From the NCBI RefSeq assembly GCF_009796765.1, contig NZ_CP047023.1, positions 2,835,501 to 2,899,500 of the forward strand: a DNA stretch of 64,000 nucleotides, given 5' to 3'. The translations under genes and the position numbers were made by a program. Below, piece after piece: positions 37,954-49,157 of the stretch (position 1 is the first letter of the stretch; each line of letters begins with the position of its first letter). This DNA is from Paraglaciecola sp. L3A3. GTDB lineage: Bacteria; Pseudomonadota; Gammaproteobacteria; Enterobacterales; Alteromonadaceae. Under the pieces are notes generated by a model that had not been told where the DNA came from, ran no database searches, and was given only the letters and a program-made list of their open reading frames with translations.

Positions 37954-38483
37954 TCACTTAAACCCCATCAAGTCAATTTACCAAGAATAGCAGGCCATTA
38001 ATAACATCTGTTAATGGCCATCCCAAGATACTACTGCCTGTATTATTTTCAGAAATAACCTCATTACAAAATAATCAAGAATACACAAAAAAACCACACC
38101 ACTTTATGTGTAATAATGCAGATTTGTCACATAATTATGTTTAACGATGTTTATATTATCTTTTTTCACATATTAATAACGTTTTTACTTGCAAAACTAT
38201 CCGCATTCACTTTAAATCACATTGTTAACATTTCAACAACTCAAAAATAACATGTTGGCTAAGTTCACTATTATTCATAATCATGTAGTGAAATGATAAA
38301 AAATATAAAGAAAAAATGATTAATAACAGAAACTTAAAGCTTCTATTATTTTAATAACACATTTAGAGGTTTGTATAAAAACTATATAACTTTGTTTCAA
38401 TATTACTATTTGGTGAAAAAATTCAAATTATAAAAAACAAAACATAAAAACTTGGTTTTAAATACAACATCAAAGGATTACAC
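37954..38483 (+). promoter_or_regulatory. 530-bp leader/promoter region of the TonB receptor gene
   Basis: A GGCCATTAA / TTAATGGCC hairpin (37993-38001 and 38011-38019) lies after the NHL gene. A palindrome match ATTGTTAACATT sits at 38221-38232. The remainder is very AT-rich and shows no reading frame worth calling. The long spacer suggests a long untranslated leader for the receptor. Confidence 0.45.
38221..38232. promoter_or_regulatory. Predicted GntR operator (one mismatch) upstream of the TonB receptor
   Basis: ATTGTTAACATT matches the palindrome found at three other promoters in 11 of 12 positions. Confidence 0.5.
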
Positions 38484-41321
38484 ATGAAAAAAACACTCAA
38501 CTCTAAAGTTCTACCTATTAGTTTAGCAATATCTAGTGCCTTATATTCCAACCTAGGTTATTCACAAGAAGTAGATAACACTGAAGTTATTCAAGTTTCA
38601 GGTATTCGTAGCAGCTTGACTGAATCAATGGATATAAAGAAAAACGCAGCTTCTATTCAAGACAGCATTGTGGCTGAAGATATTGGTAAATTCCCTGATC
38701 AAAACGTTGCAGAATCATTGCAACGTATCTCAGGTGTGATGATTTCTCGTACCAATGGTGAAGGTTCTAAAGTAACTGTGCGTGGATTTGGTCCAAAATT
38801 TAATGCAGTTAAAGTAAACAACAGAACGATTGCTACTACAGATCGTGGTCGTGATTTTGATTTCCAAGTTTTACCATCTGAACTTATTTCTGGTGCTGAT
38901 GTAATTAAAGCTTCTAGAGCGAATATTGCTGAAGGTAGTTTAGGCGCATATGTTAATGTCAGTACTGCACGTCCTTTAAATAATCCAGGCATGCATGCTG
39001 TTGGCTCAGTCAACATGAAATACAATGATTTATCTGAAGAATTAGATCCAAAATTTTCAGGTATATTCAGTAACACCTTTAATGATGATACTTTTGGTGT
39101 GTTAGTGGGGTTATCGCAAGTTCAATCAACCAGCCGTATTGACTCAGCTGCCACTAACTTATGGGCAAGTTTTCAAGCCGATAATACTGAATATGCACCA
39201 GGTCCAATTAGTGATGTTAACGGTGCGCCAGTAACATCGGGCTCTATTTTTTATCCTGGTCGTGCTGAGTACAATTTATCAGAAGAAAAACGTGAACGTA
39301 CCAGTGCCAACGTAACATTACAATGGGCACCTAGTTCAGACGTTACTCATACATTTGATTACTTGTATTCAGATCTTAGTCGCCAAGAATTTAGTAATGG
39401 TATGCAAGTACCATTACAATATTCAGGTTGGACAGATGTAGTAATATCAGAAAACCAAACAGCACTATCAGCTACCAAAGAAAGTAGCCCAATCGATGGT
39501 TTATTTAAACAAGTTGGACAAGACTCAACGACTGAAGTGTTTGGTTTTAATAGTGAAATATTCGCAAATCGTTGGGCATTTGAAGGTGACCTTTCCTATT
39601 CTAAAGCGACATCAGATCCCAAAGGAAACACCTTTGTACCTCACTACATTAATCATACAGTTGATCAAAGCATCCCTGGCCAAGAATTGGGATTAACCGA
39701 TGCTGATTACATCAAATTTGACGCAACCCAAGGTGATGTCATTGCTATCGATTCAACTATTGATGTTGGCGACCCTCGCAGTGTACGTGCTCACTGGAAC
39801 GATGTACGTCACAATGAATTAAAAGATGAAGTATTTGAAGCAAAATTTGATGCTAGTTATGATTTCGAAGGTGATATAGATTACATTCAATCTGTTGATT
39901 TCGGTATTTCATATACTGATCGTAAAAAATCACAAATTACTTTCAAAAATGAAAATGGTTGCTCAAACCAAAATATTGAAGACGAAATAGCAAAAGCGGC
40001 AACCAATACTTGTGGTACTTCACGCTTGATGTCTGATGGCTTATTCTCAATCAATAAAGACAGTGGCTTTCTATCCGATGTGTCTGGAAATTTCCCTCGT
40101 GAATTTGTCATAATTAATGATTTAGACCAATTTATTACAGATATTGGTACATTGCGTAGCGAACCAGATTGGGCTGAAGAATTATTAGATGAAGCGGCTT
40201 CAGTAGAAAATACAGAAGAAGTATTAGCGCTTTACACTCAAGCTAATTTTGAAACTGAGTTCTCTAGCTTCGATTTAACCGGTAACTTTGGTGCTCGTTA
40301 TGTGCAAACTGATGTATCTTCTACAGGTCATCGTAAAGATCGAATTAGTGTTGAAAAATTTGTAGACCCAACTCGCCCTGATACAGGTGATGGTATAGTG
40401 CTTGAAGTAGAATATACAGATCCTCGCCCCGTAACTGAAAACAATGACTACAATCATTTATTACCTAGCTTAAACGTGGCCCTTGATTACCGTAATGGAT
40501 TTTATGTAAAAGGTGCAGCCGCTCAGGTTATTACACGTCCTTCTCTAGCTGACACAGGGGTAAATAAAAGTTACAATAATGACCGTGCAGAAAGCTTCAG
40601 TCAATCAGGTGGTAATCCTTTCTTAGAACCCTATAAAGCCACTCAATTTGATTTATCGTTTGAGTATTATCATGATTCAGGTAGTGCCTATTCATTAAAC
40701 TTCTTCCATAAAGACATCACTAGCTTTATCTCCACTCGTACTTATCAAGAAGATACAGGTGTTGATATTGAAGGCTGGGGAGACTTAATCGAAACCATTA
40801 CTGAAAAAGGCAACCGTACTGGTGGTACGGTAACTGGTTTCGAAATTGCTGGTTTGCATTACTTCGATTACCTACCAGGATTCTGGGACGGTTTCGGTGT
40901 CCAAGCTAACTATACTTATACATCAAGTGAAGACAAAGATGCCGCAGCCGAGCAACTTGACCTAGATGGCGTAAAAGCTGCTGGTAGTGGCTTAGAAGGT
41001 TTCTCTGAAAATTCATATAACGTTATTGCGTTTTACGAAAAAGATGGCTTCCAAGCACGTTTAGCTTATAACTGGCGTGATAGTTTCTTAGCCGCTCGTC
41101 AAGGTGCGCGTTCAAATGGTACTTTAGCTGAACATGTAGAAGCCTATGGTCAATTTGACTTCAGTACTTCTTATGATATCAACGAAAGTTTCACCGTTAA
41201 CTTTGAAGCAATTAACTTAACTGACGAAAATATTCTTGAATATGCAGACGTTCGTGAACGTGTAACATTAGTTCAATATTCAGGTGTTCGTTATCAATTA
41301 GGTTTAACCGCTAAGTTCTAA
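38484..41321 (+). CDS. TonB-dependent receptor
   Basis: The 945-residue outer-membrane transporter has a signal peptide (1-27), a TonB-box-like segment (TEVIQVSGIRSSL) and a plug domain (about 50-175; NVAESLQRISGVMISR, VTVRGFGPKFN, ANIAEGSLGAYVNVSTARP). A 22-stranded barrel follows, ending in the required aromatic residue (GLTAKF). This layout is that of the sugar-oligomer receptors of Alteromonadales/Xanthomonadales, which work without a SusD partner. It probably imports agar/porphyran oligosaccharides. AAAGGATTACAC gives a good ribosome site. Confidence 0.93.
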   Translation: MKKTLNSKVLPISLAISSALYSNLGYSQEVDNTEVIQVSGIRSSLTESMDIKKNAASIQDSIVAEDIGKFPDQNVAESLQRISGVMISRTNGEGSKVTVRGFGPKFNAVKVNNRTIATTDRGRDFDFQVLPSELISGADVIKASRANIAEGSLGAYVNVSTARPLNNPGMHAVGSVNMKYNDLSEELDPKFSGIFSNTFNDDTFGVLVGLSQVQSTSRIDSAATNLWASFQADNTEYAPGPISDVNGAPVTSGSIFYPGRAEYNLSEEKRERTSANVTLQWAPSSDVTHTFDYLYSDLSRQEFSNGMQVPLQYSGWTDVVISENQTALSATKESSPIDGLFKQVGQDSTTEVFGFNSEIFANRWAFEGDLSYSKATSDPKGNTFVPHYINHTVDQSIPGQELGLTDADYIKFDATQGDVIAIDSTIDVGDPRSVRAHWNDVRHNELKDEVFEAKFDASYDFEGDIDYIQSVDFGISYTDRKKSQITFKNENGCSNQNIEDEIAKAATNTCGTSRLMSDGLFSINKDSGFLSDVSGNFPREFVIINDLDQFITDIGTLRSEPDWAEELLDEAASVENTEEVLALYTQANFETEFSSFDLTGNFGARYVQTDVSSTGHRKDRISVEKFVDPTRPDTGDGIVLEVEYTDPRPVTENNDYNHLLPSLNVALDYRNGFYVKGAAAQVITRPSLADTGVNKSYNNDRAESFSQSGGNPFLEPYKATQFDLSFEYYHDSGSAYSLNFFHKDITSFISTRTYQEDTGVDIEGWGDLIETITEKGNRTGGTVTGFEIAGLHYFDYLPGFWDGFGVQANYTYTSSEDKDAAAEQLDLDGVKAAGSGLEGFSENSYNVIAFYEKDGFQARLAYNWRDSFLAARQGARSNGTLAEHVEAYGQFDFSTSYDINESFTVNFEAINLTDENILEYADVRERVTLVQYSGVRYQLGLTAKF

Positions 41322-41345
41322 ACAAGCTAGTACTGTAAACAATTC

Positions 41346-41381
41346 AACAGGCTCTATGTGTTAATATAGAGCCTGTTTTGT
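41346..41381 (+). terminator. Intrinsic terminator between receptor and halogenase-like genes
   Basis: AACAGGCTCTAT / ATAGAGCCTGTT forms a 12-bp stem, with an 8-base loop, followed by TTTTGTTT. The halogenase-like gene begins 33 bases later, so it may depend on read-through. Confidence 0.85.
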
Positions 41382-41413
41382 TTAGACCCCATGAAAAGAT
41401 ATAGAGGAAACAA

Positions 41414-42910
41414 ATGTCAACTGAGCAACAAATACAAACATTTGTCATTGTTGGAGGCGGTACTGCAGGTTGGATTTCTGCATCAATACTTTCAAGAGCC
41501 TTAGCTCATCTTCCATGTACAATTCGTTTAATCGAATCACCCCATGTACCCACTGTTGGTGTAGGCGAAGCAACTATTCCTTCTATTGTTGATATGCTGG
41601 AATATTTAAAAATTCCTTTAGCAGATTTTGTCGTTAAAACTAACGCTAGTTTTAAATTAGGTATCAAATTCTGTGATTGGCAGACTATAGGCAAGGATTA
41701 TTGGCATCCTTTTGGGTATGTCGGTAGTAAAATAGATGGACGACCGTTTTATCAACATTGGCTAAAACATAAAATGAACGGCGGTGATACAGAGTTCACT
41801 GACTTTTCTCCAGCGATTGCCTTATCCAAGCAAAATCGTTTTTTTATTCCCGATCCGAAACAACCCAGCAACTTATCATCGTCTACATACGCACTTCATT
41901 TTGATGCCACTTTGGTGGCACAATATTTAACTAATTACTGTAAAAATAAAAAAGTACAACACAGCAAAGGTCATGTTCAGCAGGTTAACCTAAATACTGA
42001 CGGGCAGATTAGTCATCTTATTATGGAAGATGGACAACGAGTAGATGGAGACTTTTTTATTGACTGTAGTGGACAACAATCTTTATTGATGGGCAAAGCC
42101 ATGCGTATCGGTTATGAAAACTGGCAGCACTATTTACCGGTAAATAAAGCCGTAGCTGCACAATCTGAAATATTAAGCCCACTGCCCTCTTATACTAGTT
42201 CAACGGCCCATGAGCATGGTTGGAGATGGCAAATTCCCTTACAAAATAGAACAGGCAATGGCTATGTATATTGTGATCAATATTGCTCTGATTCTGCAGC
42301 AAAAGAATTATTAGCCAAACATGTGGGCGAATTCATTACTGAACCTAGAGTGATTTCATTTAACACAGGTAAACGCAAAAAAATGTGGCATAAGAACTGT
42401 TTAGCGATTGGTTTATCGTCTGGATTTTTAGAGCCTCTTGAATCAACTAGTATTTATTTGATCATGAAAGCTATGTTGAATTTTGTGCAGACAATACCCA
42501 GCAAAAAACTATATCAAGCGCCGATCAACGAATTCAACCGAAGAATGGATCACGAATATAATTGTATTCGAGACTTTATTATATTGCATTACAGCGAAAC
42601 CAAACGCACAGATTCTGAGTTTTGGCGTATGTGGCAAAATCTTGAGATCCCAGACTCTTTACAAACTAAGCTTGAATTATTTCGTTCTCAAGGTCAGTTA
42701 TATCACGATACCGATGATTTATTTGCCTCAGATAGTTGGTACTCTGTACTGGAAGGAATGGGTGTACGCCCCTCAGAATACGATCCAGTGATTGACTCGT
42801 CAGACTTTGCAAAAATTGAAAAGGCATTCATGAGCTCAAAAATCGCGCTTGATAATAATGCCGCAAAAACCTTAGACCACTTATCCTACCTAAAGCGGAT
42901 TAAGGCATAG
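41414..42910 (+). CDS. Tryptophan-halogenase-like flavoprotein
   Basis: The 498-residue member of the flavin-dependent tryptophan halogenase family has an FAD motif GGGTAGW (14-20). The family-specific WRWQIP near residue 270 follows, as does FKLGIKFCDW near residue 77. Genes of this family very often sit beside TonB receptors in sugar loci of Alteromonadales and Caulobacter. Their substrates there are unknown and need not be tryptophan. It follows the receptor gene by 93 bases with AGAGGAAACAA as ribosome site. No dedicated flavin reductase is adjacent. Confidence 0.9.
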   Translation: MSTEQQIQTFVIVGGGTAGWISASILSRALAHLPCTIRLIESPHVPTVGVGEATIPSIVDMLEYLKIPLADFVVKTNASFKLGIKFCDWQTIGKDYWHPFGYVGSKIDGRPFYQHWLKHKMNGGDTEFTDFSPAIALSKQNRFFIPDPKQPSNLSSSTYALHFDATLVAQYLTNYCKNKKVQHSKGHVQQVNLNTDGQISHLIMEDGQRVDGDFFIDCSGQQSLLMGKAMRIGYENWQHYLPVNKAVAAQSEILSPLPSYTSSTAHEHGWRWQIPLQNRTGNGYVYCDQYCSDSAAKELLAKHVGEFITEPRVISFNTGKRKKMWHKNCLAIGLSSGFLEPLESTSIYLIMKAMLNFVQTIPSKKLYQAPINEFNRRMDHEYNCIRDFIILHYSETKRTDSEFWRMWQNLEIPDSLQTKLELFRSQGQLYHDTDDLFASDSWYSVLEGMGVRPSEYDPVIDSSDFAKIEKAFMSSKIALDNNAAKTLDHLSYLKRIKA

Positions 42911-42994
42911 AAAACGCAATTCATGGCTTACAAGAAATGATCTGTAGATTAAAAGAATTGGGCGCTAGTATAAACATAGCTAGCGCATTGTACT

Positions 42995-43954
42995 TTACTC
43001 CCAAACTACAGTGCGTTTGGGGGCAACTTTTCCATCTTCGTCAATAAAACCCACACCTAAAAATCGACCGCTGTCTTGACTATATACTCTGACTAAAGCC
43101 TGTTCTTGATGGGAATTATTCCCCATAAAATTAACAGGATTGCCATTTCTGAAGTACCCCTCAGCAATCAATTCTAACTCTACTGAACCTAAAGTTTTTA
43201 CCGCTGAATCCATAGGGATTAAGTATTGATCCAGTTCTGCAAAGGTTGCATCATCTAACAAGTCTTGTTGTTCAGGATCAATCTTATCTCTTAAGGCTTG
43301 TAACTGTTCAAAGGTTAACATTTTGTCAACTGGATAGTCAGTTACCTGAGTACGATCTAAACGGCTAACAAAAGCACCGCAACCTAAAACTTGGCCTAAA
43401 TCGTCAACTAATGAGCGTATGTAAGTCCCTTTACTACAGTGTACCGTCATATCCACTTCATCACCTGCAAAGCGATCAATAGATAAACTGTAAATCACAA
43501 TATCTCGAGCTTCACGAGGAATATCTATGCCTTGACGGGCATAAAAATACAAAGGTTTACCTTGGTGTTTTAAGGCAGAAAACATTGAAGGAACTTGTTT
43601 AATTGAGCCTTTAAACTGCTCACATGCTGTTTGAAGTTGAGTTTCACTAACCTCTACGGGTTTAGTTTCTACCACTTCACCGTCGGCGTCAGACGTGGTG
43701 GTTCTTACACCTAACTTGGCAGTTACTGAATAGGTTTTATCAGCGTCTAATAAAAACTGAGAAAACTTAGTGGCTTCACCTAAACAAATTGGCAACATAC
43801 CTGTAGCAAGAGGATCTAGTGCACCTGTATGCCCAGCTTTTGCAGCATTAAATAATCGCTTAACCTGTTGTAAGGCATGATTTGAAGAGCCGCCTAAAGG
43901 TTTATTTAATAATATGATGCCGTTAACTAAACGGCCTTTTCTTTTTCTAGCCAT
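42995..43954 (-). CDS. truB: tRNA pseudouridine-55 synthase
   Basis: The 319-residue enzyme makes pseudouridine 55 in the tRNA T-loop. The catalytic aspartate lies in [28 protein letters not shown] and the C-terminal PUA-like region are present. It is the last gene of the rimP-nusA-infB-rbfA-truB run on this strand. The usual next genes rpsO and pnp are absent, and downstream comes the halogenase-like gene of the agar locus. Confidence 0.97.
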   Translation of the reverse strand: MARKRKGRLVNGIILLNKPLGGSSNHALQQVKRLFNAAKAGHTGALDPLATGMLPICLGEATKFSQFLLDADKTYSVTAKLGVRTTTSDADGEVVETKPVEVSETQLQTACEQFKGSIKQVPSMFSALKHQGKPLYFYARQGIDIPREARDIVIYSLSIDRFAGDEVDMTVHCSKGTYIRSLVDDLGQVLGCGAFVSRLDRTQVTDYPVDKMLTFEQLQALRDKIDPEQQDLLDDATFAELDQYLIPMDSAVKTLGSVELELIAEGYFRNGNPVNFMGNNSHQEQALVRVYSQDSGRFLGVGFIDEDGKVAPKRTVVWE

Positions 43955-43965
43955 AGATATTATTA

Positions 43966-44406
43966 CTACTCGTCAGACAGTTTATCAGCATCATTTTGTG
44001 TTGGAGCTTCTTCTGAACCGTGACCAGCACGTTCAGCCCGCTCAACATCTTTAGAGATTGTGTCGTCTACTAAATTAGAGATACGAATACCTTCAGCCAA
44101 CGAACCATCACGGACAAATTTTATGGCTGGCACCGCACGCATACGCATACGTCCTGCTAATAAAGTACGAATATAGCCTTTATTATCCACTAGAATATCG
44201 AGATAATTTTGAATTTGAGCTTCATCATTCTCGAAGAAAGTGACAAAAATTTTGGCATAGGCCAAATCTCTAGATACTTCTACTGCAGAAACAGTAACCA
44301 TACCTAATCTAGGGTCACGGTTCTTGAACTCATTCTGTAAAATACTGGCAATTTCTTTATGAATTTGTTGACCAACTCTGTCAGTTCTTGAAAATTCTCT
44401 AGCCAT
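43966..44406 (-). CDS. rbfA: Ribosome-binding factor A
   Basis: The KH-type protein of about 146 residues matures the 5' end of 16S rRNA in the 30S subunit. [24 protein letters not shown] is the family start, so I begin at ATG 44406, preceded by AGGAG with a spacing of 8. A longer in-frame start at 44445 would overlap a hairpin and is rejected. [27 protein letters not shown] is the core motif. It lies 11 bases before truB. Confidence 0.96.
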   Translation of the reverse strand: MAREFSRTDRVGQQIHKEIASILQNEFKNRDPRLGMVTVSAVEVSRDLAYAKIFVTFFENDEAQIQNYLDILVDNKGYIRTLLAGRMRMRAVPAIKFVRDGSLAEGIRISNLVDDTISKDVERAERAGHGSEEAPTQNDADKLSDE

Positions 44407-44446
44407 CTTAATTTCTCCTGGCAGCCCTAAAGGCTTTACAAACAAA

Positions 44447-44466
44447 ACGGAGGCCTAAGCCTCCGT
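44447..44466 (-). terminator. Hairpin between infB and rbfA
   Basis: ACGGAGGC / GCCTCCGT (8 bp, 4-base loop) is followed on the minus strand by TTTTG. It looks like a weak terminator or RNA-processing site inside the operon, probably reducing downstream expression rather than ending it. Confidence 0.6.
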
Positions 44467-44504
44467 CAAATCTACTTAAATATTGTTAGTTAATCTAAAC
44501 TAAA

Positions 44505-47114
44505 TTATAGCTCGCGCTTAACTTCAACAATTTCAAATACTTCGATTTGGTCACCGGCTTTAACATCGTTGTAATTTTTAACACCGATACCACACTCAAC
44601 GCCATTACGGACTTCTTGTACGTCATCTTTGAAGCGCCTTAATGACTCAAGCTCACCTTCATAAATAACAACATTGTCACGTAATACACGAATAGGATTG
44701 CTACGTTTAACAATACCTTCAGTAACCATACAACCAGCGATTGCGCCAATTTTTGGTGACTTAAATACATCACGTACTTCAGCCAAACCTATAATTTCTT
44801 GTCTAAACTCTGGCGCCAACATACCACTCATGGCTTGCTTCACTTCATCAATTAATTGATAAATGATGCTGTAATAACGTAAGTCAATTTCTTCAGTTTC
44901 AACGATTCTTCGAGCTGAAGCATCAGCACGAACGTTAAAACCAACCACAATTGCACTAGACGCTGCGGCTAGACTTGCGTCGGTTTCGGTAATACCACCT
45001 ACACCACTACCCACAATATTGACTTTAACTTCATCAGTAGACAGTTTTGTCAAAGAATCAGATATGGCCTGAATCGAACCTTGTACGTCAGCTTTAAGTA
45101 CTATATTCAATTCGCTTACATCACCAGCTTCCATGTTAGCAAACATGTTTTCTAGTTTAGCTTTTTGTTGCTTGGCTAGTTTTACTTCACGCTGTTTAGT
45201 ATGACGTTTAGTCGCTACTTCACGAGCTTTACGTTCATCTTGAACCACTAATGCATTTTCACCCGCATTTGGCACACCAGACAAACCGAGTATTTCAACT
45301 GGAGTTGAGGGACCCGCAACTTTAACGTCTTTACCATTTTCATCACGCATAGCTCGAATACGCCCGTATTCTTCGCCACATAACATGATATCCCCAAGCT
45401 TAAGCTCACCTTCTTGGATAAGAACAGAAGCCACTGGACCACGCCCTTTATCAAGACGAGATTCAATCACTATACCTTTGGCAGGGCCAGAAGGCACGGC
45501 TTGTAAATCAAGTACTTCGGCTTGTAGGTTAATGGCTTCTAACAATTCGTCGATGCCTTGACCTGTTTTAGCAGAAACGTTAACAAACTGGTGTTCGCCG
45601 CCCCACTCTTCTGAAATCACTTCTATTTGCGATAATTCAGTTTTCACTCTGTCTAGGTCAGCAGCTTCTTTATCGATTTTGTTAACCGCAACAATTAACG
45701 GAACACCAGCAGCTTTAGCATGTTGTACCGCTTCTTTAGTTTGTGGCATCACACCATCGTCAGCGGCTACAACTAATATAACGATATCAGTCGCAGTTGC
45801 GCCACGAGCACGCATAGCTGTAAACGCAGCGTGACCAGGAGTATCCAAAAATGCAATACGGCCGTTATCAGTTTCAACACTGTAAGCACCAATATGCTGG
45901 GTAATACCACCAGCTTCGCCGTCAGCAACTTTCGCGCGGCGGATATAATCAAGTAAAGATGTTTTACCATGGTCAACGTGACCCATGATAGTTACCACGG
46001 GTGCACGACTGGATTTTTCGCCGCCAGTTGCATCTGCAATCAACTCATCTTCTAATGCGTTATCATTAACAAGTTCATATTTATGACCCATTTCTTCAAC
46101 TACTAAGACAGCAGTTTCTTGGTCTAGAACGTGGTTAATAGTTACCATTTCACCCATTTTCATCAGTGTTTTAATAACTTCAGTGGCTTTAATTGCCAAC
46201 TTACTACCTAATTCACCAACAGTAATGGTTTCGCCTAACTTAACAATGCGCTCAACAGCTTTAGCAGGTTTATTAAAGGCATGTTTCAGATCAGAACCAG
46301 CATTTTTCTTAGACTTCTTACGTCTACGTCCACCTCGTTCAGATTTAATATCATCAACATCTTCTGCTTCTTGAGCATAACGATTTGTATGAACATGCAC
46401 TTCTTCTTTTTCTTGTTTCTTACGGCGCTCTTCTTCTTCTTTCCAGCGAATAGAGTTTTCGTCTGCTAATTTTTTAGCTTCTTCCGCTGCTTTTTTTGCA
46501 TCTTCTTCAAGCTTACGTTGCGTTTCTTCTTCTTGAGCTTTACGAATTTTTTCAGCTTCAGCTTGGGCTTTTTCTTGTTCCGCTTTTTCTTCTGGCGTTA
46601 AAGAATTTTCTTCAGCTTGACGAGCTTCAGCCGCTTTTTTAGCTTCTTCTGCTCGTGTTGCGCGTTCTGCATCAGCTTTCGCTTTTGCTTCTGCGGCTTT
46701 TTTAGCTTTTTCTTCAGCGGCAGCTTTTGCTGCTTCAGCGGCTTTTTGTTCAGCTTCTAATTTAGCTTGCTGCTCTTCAGCCAGACGTTTAGCTTCTTCT
46801 TCGGCCATTTTGGCTTCTTCAACATCTGTACGTTTAACGTAAGTACGTTTTTTACGTACTTCAACGTTTACAGATTTAGATTTACCCACACTTAACGTGC
46901 TAGTTGTTTTACGCTGCAATGTCATCCGCTTTGGAGCTTCAGAACCTGAACCACCATGCTGCTTACTTAAAAAATCTAATAACTGACGTTTTTCATCTTC
47001 AGTTACATCCGCACCAGCTACTTTAGTAATACCTGCACTTTTGAATTGTTGAACCAAACGTTCAACTGAAGTGCCTATATCAGTGGCGAGTTTTTCTATG
47101 GATACTTCTGCCAT
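44505..47114 (-). CDS. infB: Translation initiation factor IF-2
   Basis: The 869-residue GTPase brings initiator fMet-tRNA to the 30S subunit. The N-terminal IF2_N domain (1-55) is followed by a long alanine/glutamate/lysine-rich charged linker (about 90-260). The G domain follows with G1 GHVDHGKT, G3 DTPGHAAF and G4 NKID, then domains II-IV. AGGAGGAATACCAAT precedes the ATG. It lies 25 bases after nusA. Length is normal for gammaproteobacteria. Confidence 0.98.
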   Translation of the reverse strand: MAEVSIEKLATDIGTSVERLVQQFKSAGITKVAGADVTEDEKRQLLDFLSKQHGGSGSEAPKRMTLQRKTTSTLSVGKSKSVNVEVRKKRTYVKRTDVEEAKMAEEEAKRLAEEQQAKLEAEQKAAEAAKAAAEEKAKKAAEAKAKADAERATRAEEAKKAAEARQAEENSLTPEEKAEQEKAQAEAEKIRKAQEEETQRKLEEDAKKAAEEAKKLADENSIRWKEEEERRKKQEKEEVHVHTNRYAQEAEDVDDIKSERGGRRRKKSKKNAGSDLKHAFNKPAKAVERIVKLGETITVGELGSKLAIKATEVIKTLMKMGEMVTINHVLDQETAVLVVEEMGHKYELVNDNALEDELIADATGGEKSSRAPVVTIMGHVDHGKTSLLDYIRRAKVADGEAGGITQHIGAYSVETDNGRIAFLDTPGHAAFTAMRARGATATDIVILVVAADDGVMPQTKEAVQHAKAAGVPLIVAVNKIDKEAADLDRVKTELSQIEVISEEWGGEHQFVNVSAKTGQGIDELLEAINLQAEVLDLQAVPSGPAKGIVIESRLDKGRGPVASVLIQEGELKLGDIMLCGEEYGRIRAMRDENGKDVKVAGPSTPVEILGLSGVPNAGENALVVQDERKAREVATKRHTKQREVKLAKQQKAKLENMFANMEAGDVSELNIVLKADVQGSIQAISDSLTKLSTDEVKVNIVGSGVGGITETDASLAAASSAIVVGFNVRADASARRIVETEEIDLRYYSIIYQLIDEVKQAMSGMLAPEFRQEIIGLAEVRDVFKSPKIGAIAGCMVTEGIVKRSNPIRVLRDNVVIYEGELESLRRFKDDVQEVRNGVECGIGVKNYNDVKAGDQIEVFEIVEVKREL

Positions 47115-47139
47115 ATTGGTATTCCTCCTGGTGACCTAT

Positions 47140-48633
47140 TTATTCTTCATTAAACCAAACGATATTACGAGCAGCCATGATTAGCTCTCCCGCTTTTTCT
47201 TCGCTTAGTTCTTCAATATCTGAAATCTCATCTGTACCTTGTTCTGCAAGGCCTTCGAGATCTGTAATGCCACGACTTGCCAACATATACGCTACGTGTC
47301 TATCCATACCCGCAAGATTTAATAACTCTTCTTTGGGTTCAGCAGACTCAAGTGTTTCTTCATTGGCTAAGGCACGAGTGGTTAAGGTTGCACGAGCTCT
47401 ATTACGTAACTCTTCAACGGTTTCTTCATCTAAACCTTCTACTTCTAACAACTCGTTAACTGGCACGTATGCTATTTCTTCTAGAGTAGTAAAACCTTCG
47501 TCTACTAATAAAGAAGCAAAATCCTCATCAACATCTAAACCACTAGTGAAAACACTTAACACTTTAGCGTTTTCTTCTTCATGTTTAGACTTAAGATCTT
47601 CAGTCGTCATAACATTCAATTCCCAGCCAGTTAACTGACTTGCCAATCGAACATTTTGTCCACTTCGACCAATTGCTTGAGCTAAATTATCTGGTTCAAC
47701 TGCCACATCCATTGACTGTTTATCTTCGTCAACCACGATAGATGATACTTCAGCAGGTGCCATAGCATTAATTACGAATTGAGCTGGATTATCATCCCAA
47801 AGTACGATATCGACTCGTTCGCCACTTAATTCACCGGATACCGCTTGTACACGTGAACCACGCATACCTACACAAGCACCAACAGGATCTAAACGTTTAT
47901 CGTTAGTTTTCACTGCAATTTTTGCTCTAGAACCAGGATCTCGTGCAGCTGCTTTAATTTCTAAGGTTTCTTCAGCAATTTCTGGCACTTCGATTCTGAA
48001 TAATTCAACCAACATATCTGGATGTGTACGGCTGATAAATAATTGTGCACCACGAGCCTCTGGACGGATAACGTATAACAAACCACGCACACGATCGCCT
48101 GGACGGAATGTTTCTCGGGGTAACATATCATCGCGATAAATAACACCTTCAGCGTTATTACCTAAATCAATAATAACATTATCACGGTTAACCTTTTTAA
48201 CTGTACCTGTTACTAACTCACCTACTTTATCTTGATATTCAGCGATAACTTGATCACGTTCAGCTTCACGTACTTTCTGTACAATAACTTGCTTAGCCGT
48301 TTGAGTAGTGATTCGATCAAAAGCAATTGATTCAATTTGATCTTCAACATAATCGCCTAATTGAATATCTGGCTCATCTATTTGAGCAGCAGAAATTGTC
48401 ATTTCAGCAACTGGATTTTCTTGTTCATGATCATCAGGTACAACTAACCAACGACGGAAAGTATCAAAACTTCCTGTGTCTCGATCAATACAAACACGTA
48501 CTTCGATTTCGCCTTCATTTTTCTTTTTGGTGGCACTGGCGATGGCAAATTCTAAAGCCTCAAAGATTTTTTCTCTTGGAACCTGCTTCTCATTTGATAC
48601 AGCTTCTGCCACTAACAAAATTTCTTTATTCAT
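47140..48633 (-). CDS. nusA: Transcription termination/antitermination factor NusA
   Basis: The NusA protein of about 497 residues has an N-terminal RNA-polymerase-binding domain ([28 protein letters not shown]). The S1 domain (about 135-200) and two KH domains (about 200-345, [15 protein letters not shown] and [22 protein letters not shown]) follow. Two C-terminal acidic repeats contain [17 protein letters not shown] and [18 protein letters not shown] begin at ATG 48633 (MNKEIL), the family start, with GAGGCAGTA as ribosome site; upstream in-frame starts at 48669 and 48648 are less likely. Confidence 0.97.
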   Translation of the reverse strand: MNKEILLVAEAVSNEKQVPREKIFEALEFAIASATKKKNEGEIEVRVCIDRDTGSFDTFRRWLVVPDDHEQENPVAEMTISAAQIDEPDIQLGDYVEDQIESIAFDRITTQTAKQVIVQKVREAERDQVIAEYQDKVGELVTGTVKKVNRDNVIIDLGNNAEGVIYRDDMLPRETFRPGDRVRGLLYVIRPEARGAQLFISRTHPDMLVELFRIEVPEIAEETLEIKAAARDPGSRAKIAVKTNDKRLDPVGACVGMRGSRVQAVSGELSGERVDIVLWDDNPAQFVINAMAPAEVSSIVVDEDKQSMDVAVEPDNLAQAIGRSGQNVRLASQLTGWELNVMTTEDLKSKHEEENAKVLSVFTSGLDVDEDFASLLVDEGFTTLEEIAYVPVNELLEVEGLDEETVEELRNRARATLTTRALANEETLESAEPKEELLNLAGMDRHVAYMLASRGITDLEGLAEQGTDEISDIEELSEEKAGELIMAARNIVWFNEE

Positions 48634-48698
48634 TACTGCCTCACTCATTGCTTTCTTACGAAAGTCCATTTCAGGTCTCAGTCTTGATATAAGCTACC

Positions 48699-49157
48699 TT
48701 AATCAAAAGACGGGACTAGATTACCTTTCTCTATATTTGCAATAGCCAAAACATGTGTTTGGTTATCAATTTCTAATGTTAAGTTGCCTGATTCGCAAGC
48801 CAACACTTTTCCTTTAAAATTACGTCTATCGCCGATAGGCATTCTTGTCCTAAGTGAAACTATCTCACCTAAACAAGTCGCATAATGGGCTTCTTTAAAT
48901 AAAGGCCTATCCATACCTGGAGAAGAGACTTCTAAGTTATATTCAACACTAATTGGATCTTCAACATCCAATACAGCACTTGCTTGATGACTCACTTCTA
49001 CACAATGTTCAACCGCTATCCCATCTGGGTGATCAATATAAACACGTAAAGTTGAATGTTTACCTGCACGGATAAATTCCACGCCTACCATTTCAAAGCC
49101 TAATGCTTCTACAGGTGCGGTTAACATGTCTGTCAGCTTTTGTTCGAGTTGCGACAA
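48699..49157 (-). CDS. rimP: Ribosome maturation factor RimP
   Basis: The 152-residue protein is needed for 30S maturation. Its start is typical ([28 protein letters not shown]). [20 protein letters not shown] and [14 protein letters not shown] are the diagnostic motifs. It is the first gene of the nusA operon. The tRNA genes and secG often found just upstream are missing; two terminator-like hairpins are found instead. Confidence 0.97.
   Translation of the reverse strand: MSQLEQKLTDMLTAPVEALGFEMVGVEFIRAGKHSTLRVYIDHPDGIAVEHCVEVSHQASAVLDVEDPISVEYNLEVSSPGMDRPLFKEAHYATCLGEIVSLRTRMPIGDRRNFKGKVLACESGNLTLEIDNQTHVLAIANIEKGNLVPSFD

Noticed and set aside
44407..44445. Upstream start for rbfA adding 13 residues
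   Set aside because: The added residues do not match the family and would overlap the intergenic hairpin; AGGAG is positioned for the ATG at 44406.
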